From assembly GCF_023806565.1 (NCBI RefSeq), contig NZ_JAMTDV010000127.1, positions 1 through 64,000 of the forward strand: DNA of 64,000 nt. The letters run 5' to 3'. The notes beneath the pieces were generated by a model. It had not been told where the DNA came from. It did no database searches and saw only the letters and a list, made by a program, of their open reading frames with translations. Below, in pieces: positions 27,991-36,756 of the stretch; position 1 is the stretch's first letter, and each line of letters starts with the position of its first letter. A program made the translations under genes and the position numbers. The DNA is from Accumulibacter sp. GTDB lineage: Bacteria > Pseudomonadota > Gammaproteobacteria > Burkholderiales > Rhodocyclaceae.

Positions 27991-28734
27991 CTAGCGGTCG
28001 ATGATGCGATCGATACGATCGCTGAACACCCCTGCGACTCCGCGCCGAAAAAGTTGAGCCGCGGTCAGCGGTTCGTCGACCGTATAGCAGAGCACCGGAA
28101 TCGCGTGCTCGCGTGCCTCGTTCAGCAGATCGTCGTCGAGGAAGGTTGCGGCACAATGCAGGGTGCAAGCTCCGAGAGCGTCGACACGTGCCGGCCAATC
28201 GGCTGGCGGGCATTCCCACAGGCTACCGAGCGGAAGGTCGGGGGCGGCGGCGCGGGCGGCGGCGAGTGCCGTCTCCGAGAACGAGGAAACCAGCGGCAGT
28301 TCGGCGCCGGCCCACAGGGCAAGTACGCTGCGGCCGACGATCTCGCCGGTGCGCGCCTCGAAGCCTGCTGCCGGCTTGATTTCGACATTGGCCGAGAGAC
28401 CCAGCTCCCGACACACCCGCGCTGCCGCCGCCAGCGTCGGCACCGGTTCGCCAGTGAACGCCGGATGCCGATGAGCGCCAGCGTCGAGCTGGCGCAAGTC
28501 GGTGTCGTGCGTCTCGCACATCGAGCCCGATCCGTTCGTCGTGCGCTCGAGCGTCTCGTCGTGCATCAACCACGGCGACCCATCGGCCGACAGCATGACG
28601 TCGAACTCGACCGCACGCAGGCCCAATCGCGCGGCGACGTGCAGCCCGGCCAAAGTGTTTTCCGGCGCCAGCGCACCGCCGCAACGGTGCGCGAAGACGC
28701 GCGGCACGCGCCAGCCGAGGCGCGGACGAATCAT
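27991..28734 (-). CDS. ugpQ: Glycerophosphodiester phosphodiesterase (UgpQ-like)
   Basis: Enzyme of 247 aa that hydrolyses glycerophosphodiesters to sn-glycerol 3-phosphate and an alcohol. The GDPD signature HRCGGALAPENTLAG near residues 16-30 gives the catalytic H, R, E and N. EFDVMLSADGSPWLMHDETLERTTNGSG gives metal-binding E and D plus the second catalytic H. NVEIKP is the later acidic motif. There is no signal peptide, so it is cytoplasmic like UgpQ. Its ATG overlaps the stop of the binding-protein gene by 4 bp. Confidence 0.93.
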   Translation of the reverse strand: MIRPRLGWRVPRVFAHRCGGALAPENTLAGLHVAARLGLRAVEFDVMLSADGSPWLMHDETLERTTNGSGSMCETHDTDLRQLDAGAHRHPAFTGEPVPTLAAAARVCRELGLSANVEIKPAAGFEARTGEIVGRSVLALWAGAELPLVSSFSETALAAARAAAPDLPLGSLWECPPADWPARVDALGACTLHCAATFLDDDLLNEAREHAIPVLCYTVDEPLTAAQLFRRGVAGVFSDRIDRIIDR

Positions 28735-30014
28735 TTCTTCGGCGTTTGTGCCTTGCCCTTCGTCTGCGCTTCCGGCTTCGCCGCCAGAATCAGGTTGCCC
28801 CGTTGCACGGCATCATCCAGCGCCTGTTTGGGAGCCTTCTTGCCCGCCCAGGCAGCTTCCAGTTCTTCTTCTGTGACCAGTCGCACCTTCTCGATATCGG
28901 AAACGCGCAGCGCGCGCAGCGCATTCGGGCCCTGCAACTGCGCATAGGCGACCTTGAGCCCGGCGGCATCGGCTTGCAACAGCTTGCTGCCGGCGGCCGC
29001 GCGCGCCGCCGCGGTCATCGGCAGGAAGCCGGCCGCGGCGCTGAGTTCGACCTGCAGATCGGGTTCCATCAGGAAACTGACGAATTGCGCGACCCCCTTG
29101 TACTCGACCGGCTTCTGGCCGGCACCGACCCACAGCGAATAGCCGCCGGCGAGCGTCTGCTGCGGTGTGCCCGGAACGTCATCGTGATACGGCAGCGCAG
29201 AAACCCCGGTCTCGATCTTGCGGTTTTCATGCAGCGGACCGTAGAGCGAGGAGGAGCTGGTCAACATCGCGCATTCCCCCGCAGCAAAACGATTGTCCGC
29301 TTCGTCGCGGCGACCGAAATAGAGGAAGAATCTGGCCTTCGCCCAGGTGGTCAACATCGCCGTGTGCTTCACCTGGACGAGGCCGTTGAAGTTCAGATGG
29401 CCCTTGGCATCCGCCACCTCGACGCCATTCCACGCGCTCAGGTTGTCGATATGCACCCACGCCGGCCACGAGGTGGTATAGGGGCAGGTGCTGCCGGAGT
29501 CGGACAGCTTGTCGGCCGCTTTCTGCGCTTCCGCCCAGGTTTTCGGGGGTTTTTCCGGATCCAGACCCGCCTTGCGGAAAGCGCCCTTGTTAATGAACAA
29601 CACCGGAGTGGACAGACCGATCGGCAGCGCGTAGAGATTCCCTTGCGCATCGCTCAGGCCGACGCGCAGCTCCGGCGCCAGCTTGGCGCCATCGAACGGG
29701 ACGTTGGCTTCCTTCATCACCTGGTGCAACGGCTTGAAGGCGGCTTTCGCGGCCACGAAACGTGCCTGCTCCTCGCGGGTGACCAGATTGAGGTCCTTGG
29801 GTGGGTCGCCCTGCACCCGGCGCACGACCTTCACCTGGTAATCCTTCTGCCGCGCGTTGAAGCGTTCGACCAGCTTTTCGAGTCGCTCGGCGCGATCCTC
29901 GTCGAGCTGATGCGAAAGTTCGATCTCGGTCACCGCCGCCGCGACGGTCGAGGACGAAAAGGGAGTGGCGAAGGCAAGCAGCAGCGCAGCCGGGAGAATC
30001 TTGAGTAAGCGCAT
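28731..30014 (-). CDS. ugpB: Periplasmic sugar/glycerol-3-phosphate-type ABC binding protein (UgpB-like)
   Basis: Extracellular solute-binding protein family 1, 427 aa, with a signal peptide (KILPAALLLAFATPFSSSTVAAA). Typical elements are LPIGLSTPVLFINKGAFRKAGLDPEKPPKTWAEA, CPYTTSWPAW, FAAGECAMLTSSS, and LAGGYSLWV. These match UgpB, the glycerol-3-phosphate/glycerophosphodiester receptor. AAAGGA five bases before the ATG fixes the start; an upstream extension is not coding. It is translationally coupled to ugpQ, which supports a glycerophosphodiester ligand. Genes for UgpA, UgpE and UgpC are not next to it, which is unusual. Confidence 0.9.
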   Translation of the reverse strand: MRLLKILPAALLLAFATPFSSSTVAAAVTEIELSHQLDEDRAERLEKLVERFNARQKDYQVKVVRRVQGDPPKDLNLVTREEQARFVAAKAAFKPLHQVMKEANVPFDGAKLAPELRVGLSDAQGNLYALPIGLSTPVLFINKGAFRKAGLDPEKPPKTWAEAQKAADKLSDSGSTCPYTTSWPAWVHIDNLSAWNGVEVADAKGHLNFNGLVQVKHTAMLTTWAKARFFLYFGRRDEADNRFAAGECAMLTSSSSLYGPLHENRKIETGVSALPYHDDVPGTPQQTLAGGYSLWVGAGQKPVEYKGVAQFVSFLMEPDLQVELSAAAGFLPMTAAARAAAGSKLLQADAAGLKVAYAQLQGPNALRALRVSDIEKVRLVTEEELEAAWAGKKAPKQALDDAVQRGNLILAAKPEAQTKGKAQTPKK

Positions 30015-30223
30015 GGCAATCCTTTGTGGTGGCAAAGCCGCGATTATAGTGGCAGCCGCAAGCAATCGATCAATCGGCGCGCCGCGACAACCGCGAGTGT
30101 CCTCGGTCCGCCATCCCGACCAATCGCCGCCCGGCCCCCGGTTCGCGCGCTGCGGAGACTGCCCGTCGTCGCCCGGCAATGGTTACAATGTGCCTCTCTC
30201 CTCCCCTTCGCCCGGAGAACGTC

Positions 30224-30625
30224 GTGCTCGACCAAGCGCCCCGCTCGCTCCGCAACCTCCTGAAGGTCAGTTCGCTGCTGTTCGGCCTGAGCGGCTGCGA
30301 TGTCGTCCAGCAGAAACTGGGGCTCGAGGCACCGGCGGTCAAGCTGGCTCGCCTCGAAGCGGACGGCAAGGCGGTCGGCGGCGCCTGCCGGCAGTCGGGC
30401 CGTGCAATCGAGGACTGTTACTCGATCTATTCGTGGTTGCCGAAGTCGGCGATCTACGATGGATGGCGCGACATGGACGTCTACATGCGCGAGAACAAGC
30501 TGGAAACGGTCGAACCGCAGTTGCCGCCACCGCAGCCGCCGGGCAGCAAGAGGAAGCAACCGCCGCCTGCCGCGGAAACTGCCGCCGAAGGCGCAGCGCA
30601 ACCGAAATCGCCCGAGAAGAACTAG
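30224..30625 (+). CDS. Putative lipoprotein
   Basis: Protein of about 133 aa. It begins with basic residues and a hydrophobic stretch ending in LLFGLSGC, a lipobox that would put the lipidated cysteine near residue 25. The mature part is mixed and contains ACRQSGRAIEDCYSIYSWLPKSAIYDGWRDMDVYMREN, then a proline- and lysine-rich tail. The region around DGWRDMDVYMREN recurs in short betaproteobacterial lipoproteins, but I cannot name a function. The start is a GTG preceded by CCGGAGAA; an upstream in-frame GTG at 30179 would add 15 residues. Confidence 0.7.
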   Translation: MLDQAPRSLRNLLKVSSLLFGLSGCDVVQQKLGLEAPAVKLARLEADGKAVGGACRQSGRAIEDCYSIYSWLPKSAIYDGWRDMDVYMRENKLETVEPQLPPPQPPGSKRKQPPPAAETAAEGAAQPKSPEKN

Positions 30626-30637
30626 GCTCGCGGAAAC

Positions 30638-31675
30638 TCACGGTGCGGGATTCGAATATCGCACATGCAGCGCATCGATATCGGCCAGCAGTGCCGGCGG
30701 CAGCTGCACGGTCACGGCGCCGAGGTTTTCTTCGAGTTGTTCCATGCTCGTGGCACCGATGATCGTGCTGCTGACGAACCAGCGCGAATAGACGAAAGCC
30801 AGCGCCAGCTGGCTTGGCGTCAGACCATGACGGCGTGCCAGTTCGACGTAGGCGGTGACAGCCGGAGCGACGTTGGCTTTCGCGTAGCGCTGACCGAAGC
30901 CGGCAAACTCGTTGATCCGGCCGGCCGCCCGGGGGTCGGCAAGATACTTGCCCGAGAGCGTGCCGAAAGCCAATGGGGAATAGGGCAGCAGGCTCACGCC
31001 TTCGCGGTGGCAGACCTCCGCCAGGCCGTACTCGAAGACCCGATTGAGCAGACTGTACGCGTTTTGCAGCGAAACCGGGCGCGGCAGACCGTGCTCGCGG
31101 GCCAGACGAACAAACTCCATGACGCCCCAGGGATATTCGTTCGACAGGCCGAAATGGCGGATTTTTCCGGCGCGCACCAGGGCGGACAGCGCTTCGAGCA
31201 TGTCCAGGATGGCCGTTCCCTGGCGTTCCTTCGCCGGATCGAATTGCCACTGCCCAAACATCGGTTGGTTGCGTGCCGGCCAGTGCAACTGATACAGATC
31301 AATGTAGTCGGTACGCAGGCGCCGCAATGATCCTTCGACCGCAGAGCGCAAGCTGGCAAGATCGAAGTCCAGCCTGCCGCCACGGATCCAGTGCAGCCCG
31401 CGTGACGGACCACTTGCCTTGGTCGCCAGGATCACCCGCGTACGCTCCTGTCCGGCCAGCCACTTGCCGACGATCTTCTCGCTTCGGCCACAGGTGTCCG
31501 CGCGCGGCGGCACCGGATACATCTCCGCCGTATCGATGAAATTCACTCCTGCCGCAAATGCGCGATCGAGCTGGGTATGCGCTTCGGCCTCGCTGTTCTG
31601 CTGCCCGAAGGTCATCGTTCCGAGGCAGATCTGCGATACCTGCAGTGCGCTGTCGCCAAGCCGTGTCGTTTTCAT
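30638..31675 (-). CDS. tas: NADP(H)-dependent aldo/keto reductase (Tas-like)
   Basis: Aldo/keto reductase of 345 aa. It has the TIM-barrel catalytic tetrad: D and Y in NFIDTAEMYPVPPRADTCG, K in ILATKASG, and H in YQLHWPAR. PLAFGTLSGKYL and IIGATSMEQLEENLGAV near the end are the NADP-binding part. The PVPPRADT insert is typical of E. coli Tas (YghZ/Tas subfamily). It reduces small carbonyl compounds; the physiological substrate is unknown. It converges with the lipoprotein gene and diverges from the DUF1631 gene. Confidence 0.92.
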   Translation of the reverse strand: MKTTRLGDSALQVSQICLGTMTFGQQNSEAEAHTQLDRAFAAGVNFIDTAEMYPVPPRADTCGRSEKIVGKWLAGQERTRVILATKASGPSRGLHWIRGGRLDFDLASLRSAVEGSLRRLRTDYIDLYQLHWPARNQPMFGQWQFDPAKERQGTAILDMLEALSALVRAGKIRHFGLSNEYPWGVMEFVRLAREHGLPRPVSLQNAYSLLNRVFEYGLAEVCHREGVSLLPYSPLAFGTLSGKYLADPRAAGRINEFAGFGQRYAKANVAPAVTAYVELARRHGLTPSQLALAFVYSRWFVSSTIIGATSMEQLEENLGAVTVQLPPALLADIDALHVRYSNPAP

Positions 31676-31751
31676 GCTTCCTCTCCATCAGCAAACGGCG
31701 GCCACTGCCAAGACCGGCTCGCGCCCACCGCAGCGCAAGCCGATACAGCCA

Positions 31752-31782
31752 TTGTAAGACTTCCAGCTTCCTCGTCTATAAT
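31752..31782 (+). promoter_or_regulatory. Candidate sigma-70 promoter for the DUF1631 gene
   Basis: A perfect -10 box TATAAT at 31777-31782, with TTGTAA at 31752-31757 as a possible -35. The 19-bp spacer is longer than ideal. It lies 88 bp before the ATG of the DUF1631 gene, in the gap divergent from the aldo/keto reductase gene. Confidence 0.45.
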
Positions 31783-31869
31783 GCCGACAGCAATCCGCGA
31801 ACCGCCGATGGTCCGCGCAAGCGGCGGATACGATACACCAATTGGGATCTCTCGCCTGACCAGCAAAGC

Positions 31870-33954
31870 ATGTCTGATCGCAGCCGTCCATCGCAAGCAC
31901 TGCGAGCAAGCGTAGATCGTTTCGAGGTCTTGCGCGCCAGCAGGGAGCTGTTTCAGCGCCGGCTCAGGGAAATCGTGAAGCAGTCGGGCGTCGAAGATCC
32001 AGCGGCGCTAAGCGCATTTAGCCGCGAGGTCGGCGAAGCGCACGATCATCTGGCGGCAGCATCGAAGGCCAGCGAGAGCGGCGAGTCGGAAAGTGACTTC
32101 ACTGCCTCGCGCCTGACCCTGATGGGCGACGACGAGCTCGAACTCGACATCAGCGTCCGCGGCATCGGCAGCCGTCTGCTGCCGGCCGGTGGCCGCAATC
32201 TGTGGCGCAGTCAACTTCGCTACATGACCCTGCTCGCGCGCCCGACGATGAGTGCCGCCGGCAATCCGGTCGGCCCCGAAGCGATCTGTCCGGGTCTGTG
32301 GGCCATCAGCCGACACGGCATCCGCCTCGAACAAACGCTCGCACTGCTCGCCAAGATCGAACAGGGGCTGGTTGCGGAGCTCCCCGGGCTGTATGGGGAA
32401 ATTGACAGACTGTTGGCCAGTTACGGCATCGATCCGGCGCCGGGACAAAGTGTGCCGATCAGTTCCGCCGCCTGGTCGAATCCGGAGCGAGCGGCAAGCC
32501 AGTCGCCTCCCCGGCCTCCGGCGAACGCACTGTCCAGCCTGCAACAGGCGGTCGAGCGACGAATGGACGTCGATCAACTCGCCAGTCCACTACCGTTCAC
32601 GGCCGCCGGCGGAACCAAATCGGGCAACCCGGCGCTCGACGCAGCCGCCTTGATCATGCTCAATCACCTGTTCGACCGCCTGAGCGCACTCGAGGCCAGG
32701 GAGGTCGGAAACGGCAACGGGATCGAGGCGAAATCGCCGCTGGGTGCGCTGAAGGCCCGGGATCTCGACCTGCCCCTGGGCAAACACGAAGCCGTGACGC
32801 TGGACACGATGGCGATGATCTTCGAGGCGATCTTCGACTCGGCCGAGCTGCCCGACGCGATCAAGGCAGCGATCGGCCGTCTGCAGATCCCCTTGCTCAA
32901 GCTGTCGATCGCCGATCCCTCGCTGTTTGCCGACGATCAGCACCCCGCGCGCCGGTTGATCAACCGCATGGCGCGAGCGGTCGTTGGCCTGCCGCACAAT
33001 GCGGGCTCACAGCATCCGCTGTGCGAACGGATCGGTCGGCTCGCCGTTGCCGTCCGCCACACACTGGAAGAGAGTGGCGCCGCACTTGATCCGCATCTGG
33101 CCGAACTCGAAGCTTTGATCGCCGAGCGCGACCGGGCGATCCAGCAAGCCACTGCGACGCACGTACAACTGGTGGTCCAGCATGAAGCACGCCTGTTCGC
33201 CACCGAGCTCGCCGAGCACTGGCTGCGCGTCAGAGTGGCGAAGACCGATTTGCCGGAGATCGTTGCGTTTCTCGAAACATACTGGCTGCGGGTGATGGTT
33301 GCCGCCGCGGCGGATGGTGGCAGTCAGGGCGGGCGATGGCAGCGGGATAGCGCGACCGGCGACGACCTGATCTGGAGCGTGCAGCCAAAGGAAACCGGCG
33401 AAGAGCGCAAACGACTGGCAAGCCTGGCGTCGTCACTGCTCAGACGGATCGGCAGCGGACTGGACGAAATCGGTGTTCCGGCCGGCGAGCGCACCGCCTT
33501 TCTCAACACGCTGTTCGACCTGCAGACACGCGCCCTGCGCAGCCACGGACAGCCAGCGCCGCCGCGGTCATCGGCCGATCGGCGGCAGCCATCCGGAATT
33601 CCCTCTCCATCGAGCGGTGCATGCTTGCTGCAACGGGACGGCCAGCAGGTTCGCTATCTGAGAATGCCGGCCATCACCGGTTCTTCGGACCGGAAGCCCG
33701 TCGCCGAGTGGCAGGCAGGGGACTGGCTGCGCTTCCGGGTCTCCGACCAGCCGCCGATGTGCGGTCTCTGTTGCTGGCAGAGCCCTTCATCCGCAACCGT
33801 CCTGCTCTTCAACCCGGAATGGGGCTACGCCCTGGCCATGCCACGCGCCGCACTCGACCATCAGCTACGCTCTGGCCGGGCGCAGATCGCTTCACGCGTC
33901 GCGCTCTTCGACGCGGCCGCCGAGCGTGCGATCGGTCTTCTCGAGCGGCGCTGA
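31870..33954 (+). CDS. DUF1631 family protein
   Basis: Large protein of 694 aa with no signal peptide or TM segments. The first part has a block (SDFTASRLTLMGDDELELDISVR) typical of DUF1631 proteins. The middle carries the long helical block with DTMAMIFEAIFDSAELPDAIKAAIGRLQIPLLKLSIADPSLFADDQHPARRLINRMA, which identifies the family. The C-terminal roughly 120 residues resemble a small beta-rich domain (GDWLRFRVSD, then LLFNPEWGYALAM). The family is found in beta- and gammaproteobacteria, and its function is unknown. The ATG at 31870 starts a natural protein; the open frame upstream does not. Confidence 0.87.
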   Translation: MSDRSRPSQALRASVDRFEVLRASRELFQRRLREIVKQSGVEDPAALSAFSREVGEAHDHLAAASKASESGESESDFTASRLTLMGDDELELDISVRGIGSRLLPAGGRNLWRSQLRYMTLLARPTMSAAGNPVGPEAICPGLWAISRHGIRLEQTLALLAKIEQGLVAELPGLYGEIDRLLASYGIDPAPGQSVPISSAAWSNPERAASQSPPRPPANALSSLQQAVERRMDVDQLASPLPFTAAGGTKSGNPALDAAALIMLNHLFDRLSALEAREVGNGNGIEAKSPLGALKARDLDLPLGKHEAVTLDTMAMIFEAIFDSAELPDAIKAAIGRLQIPLLKLSIADPSLFADDQHPARRLINRMARAVVGLPHNAGSQHPLCERIGRLAVAVRHTLEESGAALDPHLAELEALIAERDRAIQQATATHVQLVVQHEARLFATELAEHWLRVRVAKTDLPEIVAFLETYWLRVMVAAAADGGSQGGRWQRDSATGDDLIWSVQPKETGEERKRLASLASSLLRRIGSGLDEIGVPAGERTAFLNTLFDLQTRALRSHGQPAPPRSSADRRQPSGIPSPSSGACLLQRDGQQVRYLRMPAITGSSDRKPVAEWQAGDWLRFRVSDQPPMCGLCCWQSPSSATVLLFNPEWGYALAMPRAALDHQLRSGRAQIASRVALFDAAAERAIGLLERR

Positions 33955-34015
33955 GCAATGGCGAGGAATCGGCCGGACACCGTCGCAAAGCCGCGGCGAC
34001 GAAGCGCGCGCGATG

Positions 34016-34021
34016 TATAAT
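34016..34021 (+). promoter_or_regulatory. -10 box of the rhlE promoter
   Basis: A perfect TATAAT, 46 bp before the rhlE ATG, with no clear -35 element upstream. The short leader is consistent with a housekeeping promoter, but the single hexamer is weak evidence. Confidence 0.4.
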
Positions 34022-34067
34022 GCGCATTTCATGTCATTGACCGATCACCGATCTGAAGGCCCTGTCC

Positions 34068-35534
34068 ATGCGTTTCGATGAACTCGGCCTGGCACCCGAA
34101 TTGTTGCGCGCGATTGCCGACCAAGGCTATACCGGCGCAACGCCAATTCAGGCCCAGGCCATACCGGTGGTTCTCGCCGGTCAGGATCTCATGGGGGGAG
34201 CGCAGACGGGCACCGGCAAGACCGCGGCGTTCACTCTGCCGCTGCTGCAACGAATTCTCGCCTTCGCCAACTCCAGCCCCTCACCGGCCCGCCATCCGGT
34301 GCGCGTCCTGATGCTGGCGCCGACCCGCGAACTCGCGATTCAGGTACACGACTCGGTAAGGCGCTACAGCCGGTACGTGCCGATCCGCAGCAGTTGCGTC
34401 TTCGGCGGCGTCGACATCAAACCCCAGATCGCCGAGGTCCGCTGCGGAGTCGAGGTGCTGGTGGCGACGCCCGGGCGACTGCTCGATCTCGTCGAGCAGA
34501 AGTGTCTCAACTTCGGCAGCGTGCAGGCACTCGTCCTCGACGAGGCGGATCGCATGCTGGACATGGGCTTCATCCCGGACGTCACGCGGATCATCCGCTT
34601 GCTGCCCCAGCAACGCCAAAGCCTCCTGTTTTCGGCGACGTTCTCCGAAGAAATCAAGAAGTTGGCAGACGGGATGCTGAAGTCGCCGGTGCTCATCGAA
34701 GTTGCCCGGCGCAACACCGTGTCGGAAACGATCACCCACCGCGTCCATCCGGTTGCCGCCGACGCCAAGCGCGCGCTACTGGTCAGCCTGCTGAAGTCCG
34801 CCGATTTCAATCAGGTGCTGGTCTTCACCCGCACCAAGGTGGAAACCAACAAGCTGGCGCGCGACCTGCAACGGGCCGGAATCGCTGCCGACTCGATCCA
34901 TGGCGACAAGAGCCAGCAGGATCGCCTGAAGGCGCTCGAAGCGTTCAAGGACGGATCGGTGCTGGTACTCGTCGCAACGGACGTCGCCGCGCGCGGGCTC
35001 GACATCGACGAACTGCCGCACGTGATCAACTTCGAACTGCCGCACACGCCGGAGGATTACATCCACCGCATCGGCCGCACCGGCCGTGCGGGCAAGCCGG
35101 GGACGGCGATTTCGCTGGTGTCGGCAAGCGAGGTACCGTACCTGGTCGAGATCGAAAAGCTGATCCGGATCAAGGTCGAGCAGGTGCCCGTCGCCGGCTT
35201 CGAGCCGGAATACGACTACACCTATCCACCCGGCGACAAGCGCGGCCATCGGCGGCGCCCGCCGCCTTCGCCAACAGCGCTGGCGCCACTGGCAGGCCCG
35301 CCGGCAGCGCGCGGCCAGCGCGCCCAGCGTGATGTGACGAACCGGTCGGCGAGCGGCGCACGTGTCCCGCACACCGCTGCCGACGGGTTCGATTTCAGCA
35401 AGCCCTACGAATGCGCGGAGCCGACGCCGGTGGCCGCGGCACTCGCCAATGACGGTACACCGCACCGCCGGGAACACCCGCACAAACCACGCCGCCCGGT
35501 AGCGGCGCTACTTGGCGGACTGGGAAGAAAGTAA
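34068..35534 (+). CDS. rhlE: DEAD-box ATP-dependent RNA helicase RhlE
   Basis: RNA helicase of 488 aa. Motifs in order are the Q motif GYTGATPIQAQAIP, I AQTGTGKTAAF, Ia PTRELAIQV, Ib TPGRLLDL, II VLDEADRMLDMGF, III SATF, IV VLVFTRTK, V ATDVAARGLDI and VI HRIGRTGRAG. The C-terminal tail (about 110 residues) is basic and low complexity, as in RhlE, with an RGHRRRP-type stretch. It acts in rRNA maturation and cold adaptation. It converges with the PP2C gene, and their 3' ends overlap by 27 bp. Confidence 0.96.
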   Translation: MRFDELGLAPELLRAIADQGYTGATPIQAQAIPVVLAGQDLMGGAQTGTGKTAAFTLPLLQRILAFANSSPSPARHPVRVLMLAPTRELAIQVHDSVRRYSRYVPIRSSCVFGGVDIKPQIAEVRCGVEVLVATPGRLLDLVEQKCLNFGSVQALVLDEADRMLDMGFIPDVTRIIRLLPQQRQSLLFSATFSEEIKKLADGMLKSPVLIEVARRNTVSETITHRVHPVAADAKRALLVSLLKSADFNQVLVFTRTKVETNKLARDLQRAGIAADSIHGDKSQQDRLKALEAFKDGSVLVLVATDVAARGLDIDELPHVINFELPHTPEDYIHRIGRTGRAGKPGTAISLVSASEVPYLVEIEKLIRIKVEQVPVAGFEPEYDYTYPPGDKRGHRRRPPPSPTALAPLAGPPAARGQRAQRDVTNRSASGARVPHTAADGFDFSKPYECAEPTPVAAALANDGTPHRREHPHKPRRPVAALLGGLGRK

Positions 35535-36329
35535 CCCCGCCGTGGCTGCGGGCGCGGACGTCGTCTGTCGTGCCGATGGCGACGCGTCCAGCATCTTGAG
35601 GACCGCAAGCGAAATGTTGTCGCCGTCTCCCTTGGCCAGCGCCCGCGCCCGCCCGACCAGCAGCTCGGCCGCCTCCCGCGCCGAGGCGGCACCAGCGATC
35701 ACCCAACCCAGTTCCTGGTCGGTGAAGTAGGCCCATAGGCCATCCGAGCAGAGCAGGAAGCTGTCGCCCACCTGCGGACCCTCGCTCTCGCCAAGCGTGA
35801 TCTTTGGCGGTTCGGCGCCACCCAGCGAGGTGAGCAGAATATTGCGGTTGGGGTGAACGACAGCCTGTTCCGGCGTGATTCTCCCCTGTGTGACAAGCTG
35901 TGCCACATAGGAATGATCGGTGCTGCGAAAGACCAGTTCATCGCCACGAAAATGGTAGAACCGGCTATCGCCACAATGCGCCCAACTTACCCGAGCGGGC
36001 TGCAGCAGCAGCATGACGGCGGTGCTGTGCGGGTCCTTTTCGTTCATGAAGCGCGACGCCTTGATCAGCGTATGCGCTTCGTTGATGCTCGACTCGAGCA
36101 GCGTGTGGGGTGCGTCGCTACGCGCAGAGAAACTTTCGAGATTGTTGCGCGCAGTGTGAATCACCTGCCGCGCGGCAATCACCCCACCCGTATGACCGCC
36201 CATCCCATCGGCCACCACCGCCAGAACCACTCCTCCCCCGCGCGGATGCGGCAGGATCGCTGCCCGGTCCTGCTGTTCGCGGCGATCGCCCTGATGCTGG
36301 GCGACACAGGCGTCAATGGCAATCGGCAT
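35508..36329 (-). CDS. PP2C-family serine/threonine phosphatase
   Basis: Protein phosphatase of about 273 aa. The metal-binding motifs are RREQQDRA (early D), VVADGMGGHTGG, HCGDSRFYHFR, and SDGLWAYFTD followed by GDGDNISLAVL. These are the characteristic aspartates of the PPM/PP2C family. An N-terminal extension of 15 codons to 36374 is possible; the ATG at 36329 is just before the conserved part. Bacterial PP2C enzymes reverse Ser/Thr kinase signalling; a partner kinase is not in the window. Confidence 0.92.
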   Translation of the reverse strand: MPIAIDACVAQHQGDRREQQDRAAILPHPRGGGVVLAVVADGMGGHTGGVIAARQVIHTARNNLESFSARSDAPHTLLESSINEAHTLIKASRFMNEKDPHSTAVMLLLQPARVSWAHCGDSRFYHFRGDELVFRSTDHSYVAQLVTQGRITPEQAVVHPNRNILLTSLGGAEPPKITLGESEGPQVGDSFLLCSDGLWAYFTDQELGWVIAGAASAREAAELLVGRARALAKGDGDNISLAVLKMLDASPSARQTTSAPAATAGLLSSQSAK

Positions 36330-36453
36330 GGCTCGTAGACGCGCCCATCGCAGGGTCTCGGAAGTTGGAAACAAATCTGGCGTGCGGCAGCAGTGTGGCA
36401 GGGCTCATGCACTCAACTCCACGGCCACCCGACTTCGACGACGCACGGCCGCT

Positions 36454-36756
36454 TCACAGCCGGATCCGGCGAAGTTCTTCGGGGCGGGGCAAATGATCAC
36501 TGTCGTCCGGATGACGCTCTATGTACACCCGGTGCGCGACGACCACCACAGTATGCACGTCCTCCACACTCAGATCCGGGAAATTGTCACGCACGATGCG
36601 ATACGCCAGGTGCTCCAGCGAGTGCCCGGACCAGCCCTGCCGCAGATCGAAAAACGGCTCGATCATCGCGAAAGCATCGTCGAACGCGGAACGCAGACGC
36701 GGATCCCCTCGACGTTCGCGGACCACTCCGGCCGACTGCACAGGCGCATCGCTCAT
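36454..36756 (-). CDS. Hypothetical protein downstream of the synthetase-like gene
   Basis: Protein of 100 aa, unrecognised. It has no signal peptide or TM segment and contains an acidic and hydrophobic core (AFAMIEPFFDLRQGWSGHSL, then LAYRIVRDNFPDLSVEDV) that looks like a helical bundle. Its ATG overlaps the stop of the synthetase-like gene (ATGA), so it is translated as part of that operon. Sequence does not resemble the missing C-terminal domain of the synthetase. Confidence 0.65.
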   Translation of the reverse strand: MSDAPVQSAGVVRERRGDPRLRSAFDDAFAMIEPFFDLRQGWSGHSLEHLAYRIVRDNFPDLSVEDVHTVVVVAHRVYIERHPDDSDHLPRPEELRRIRL

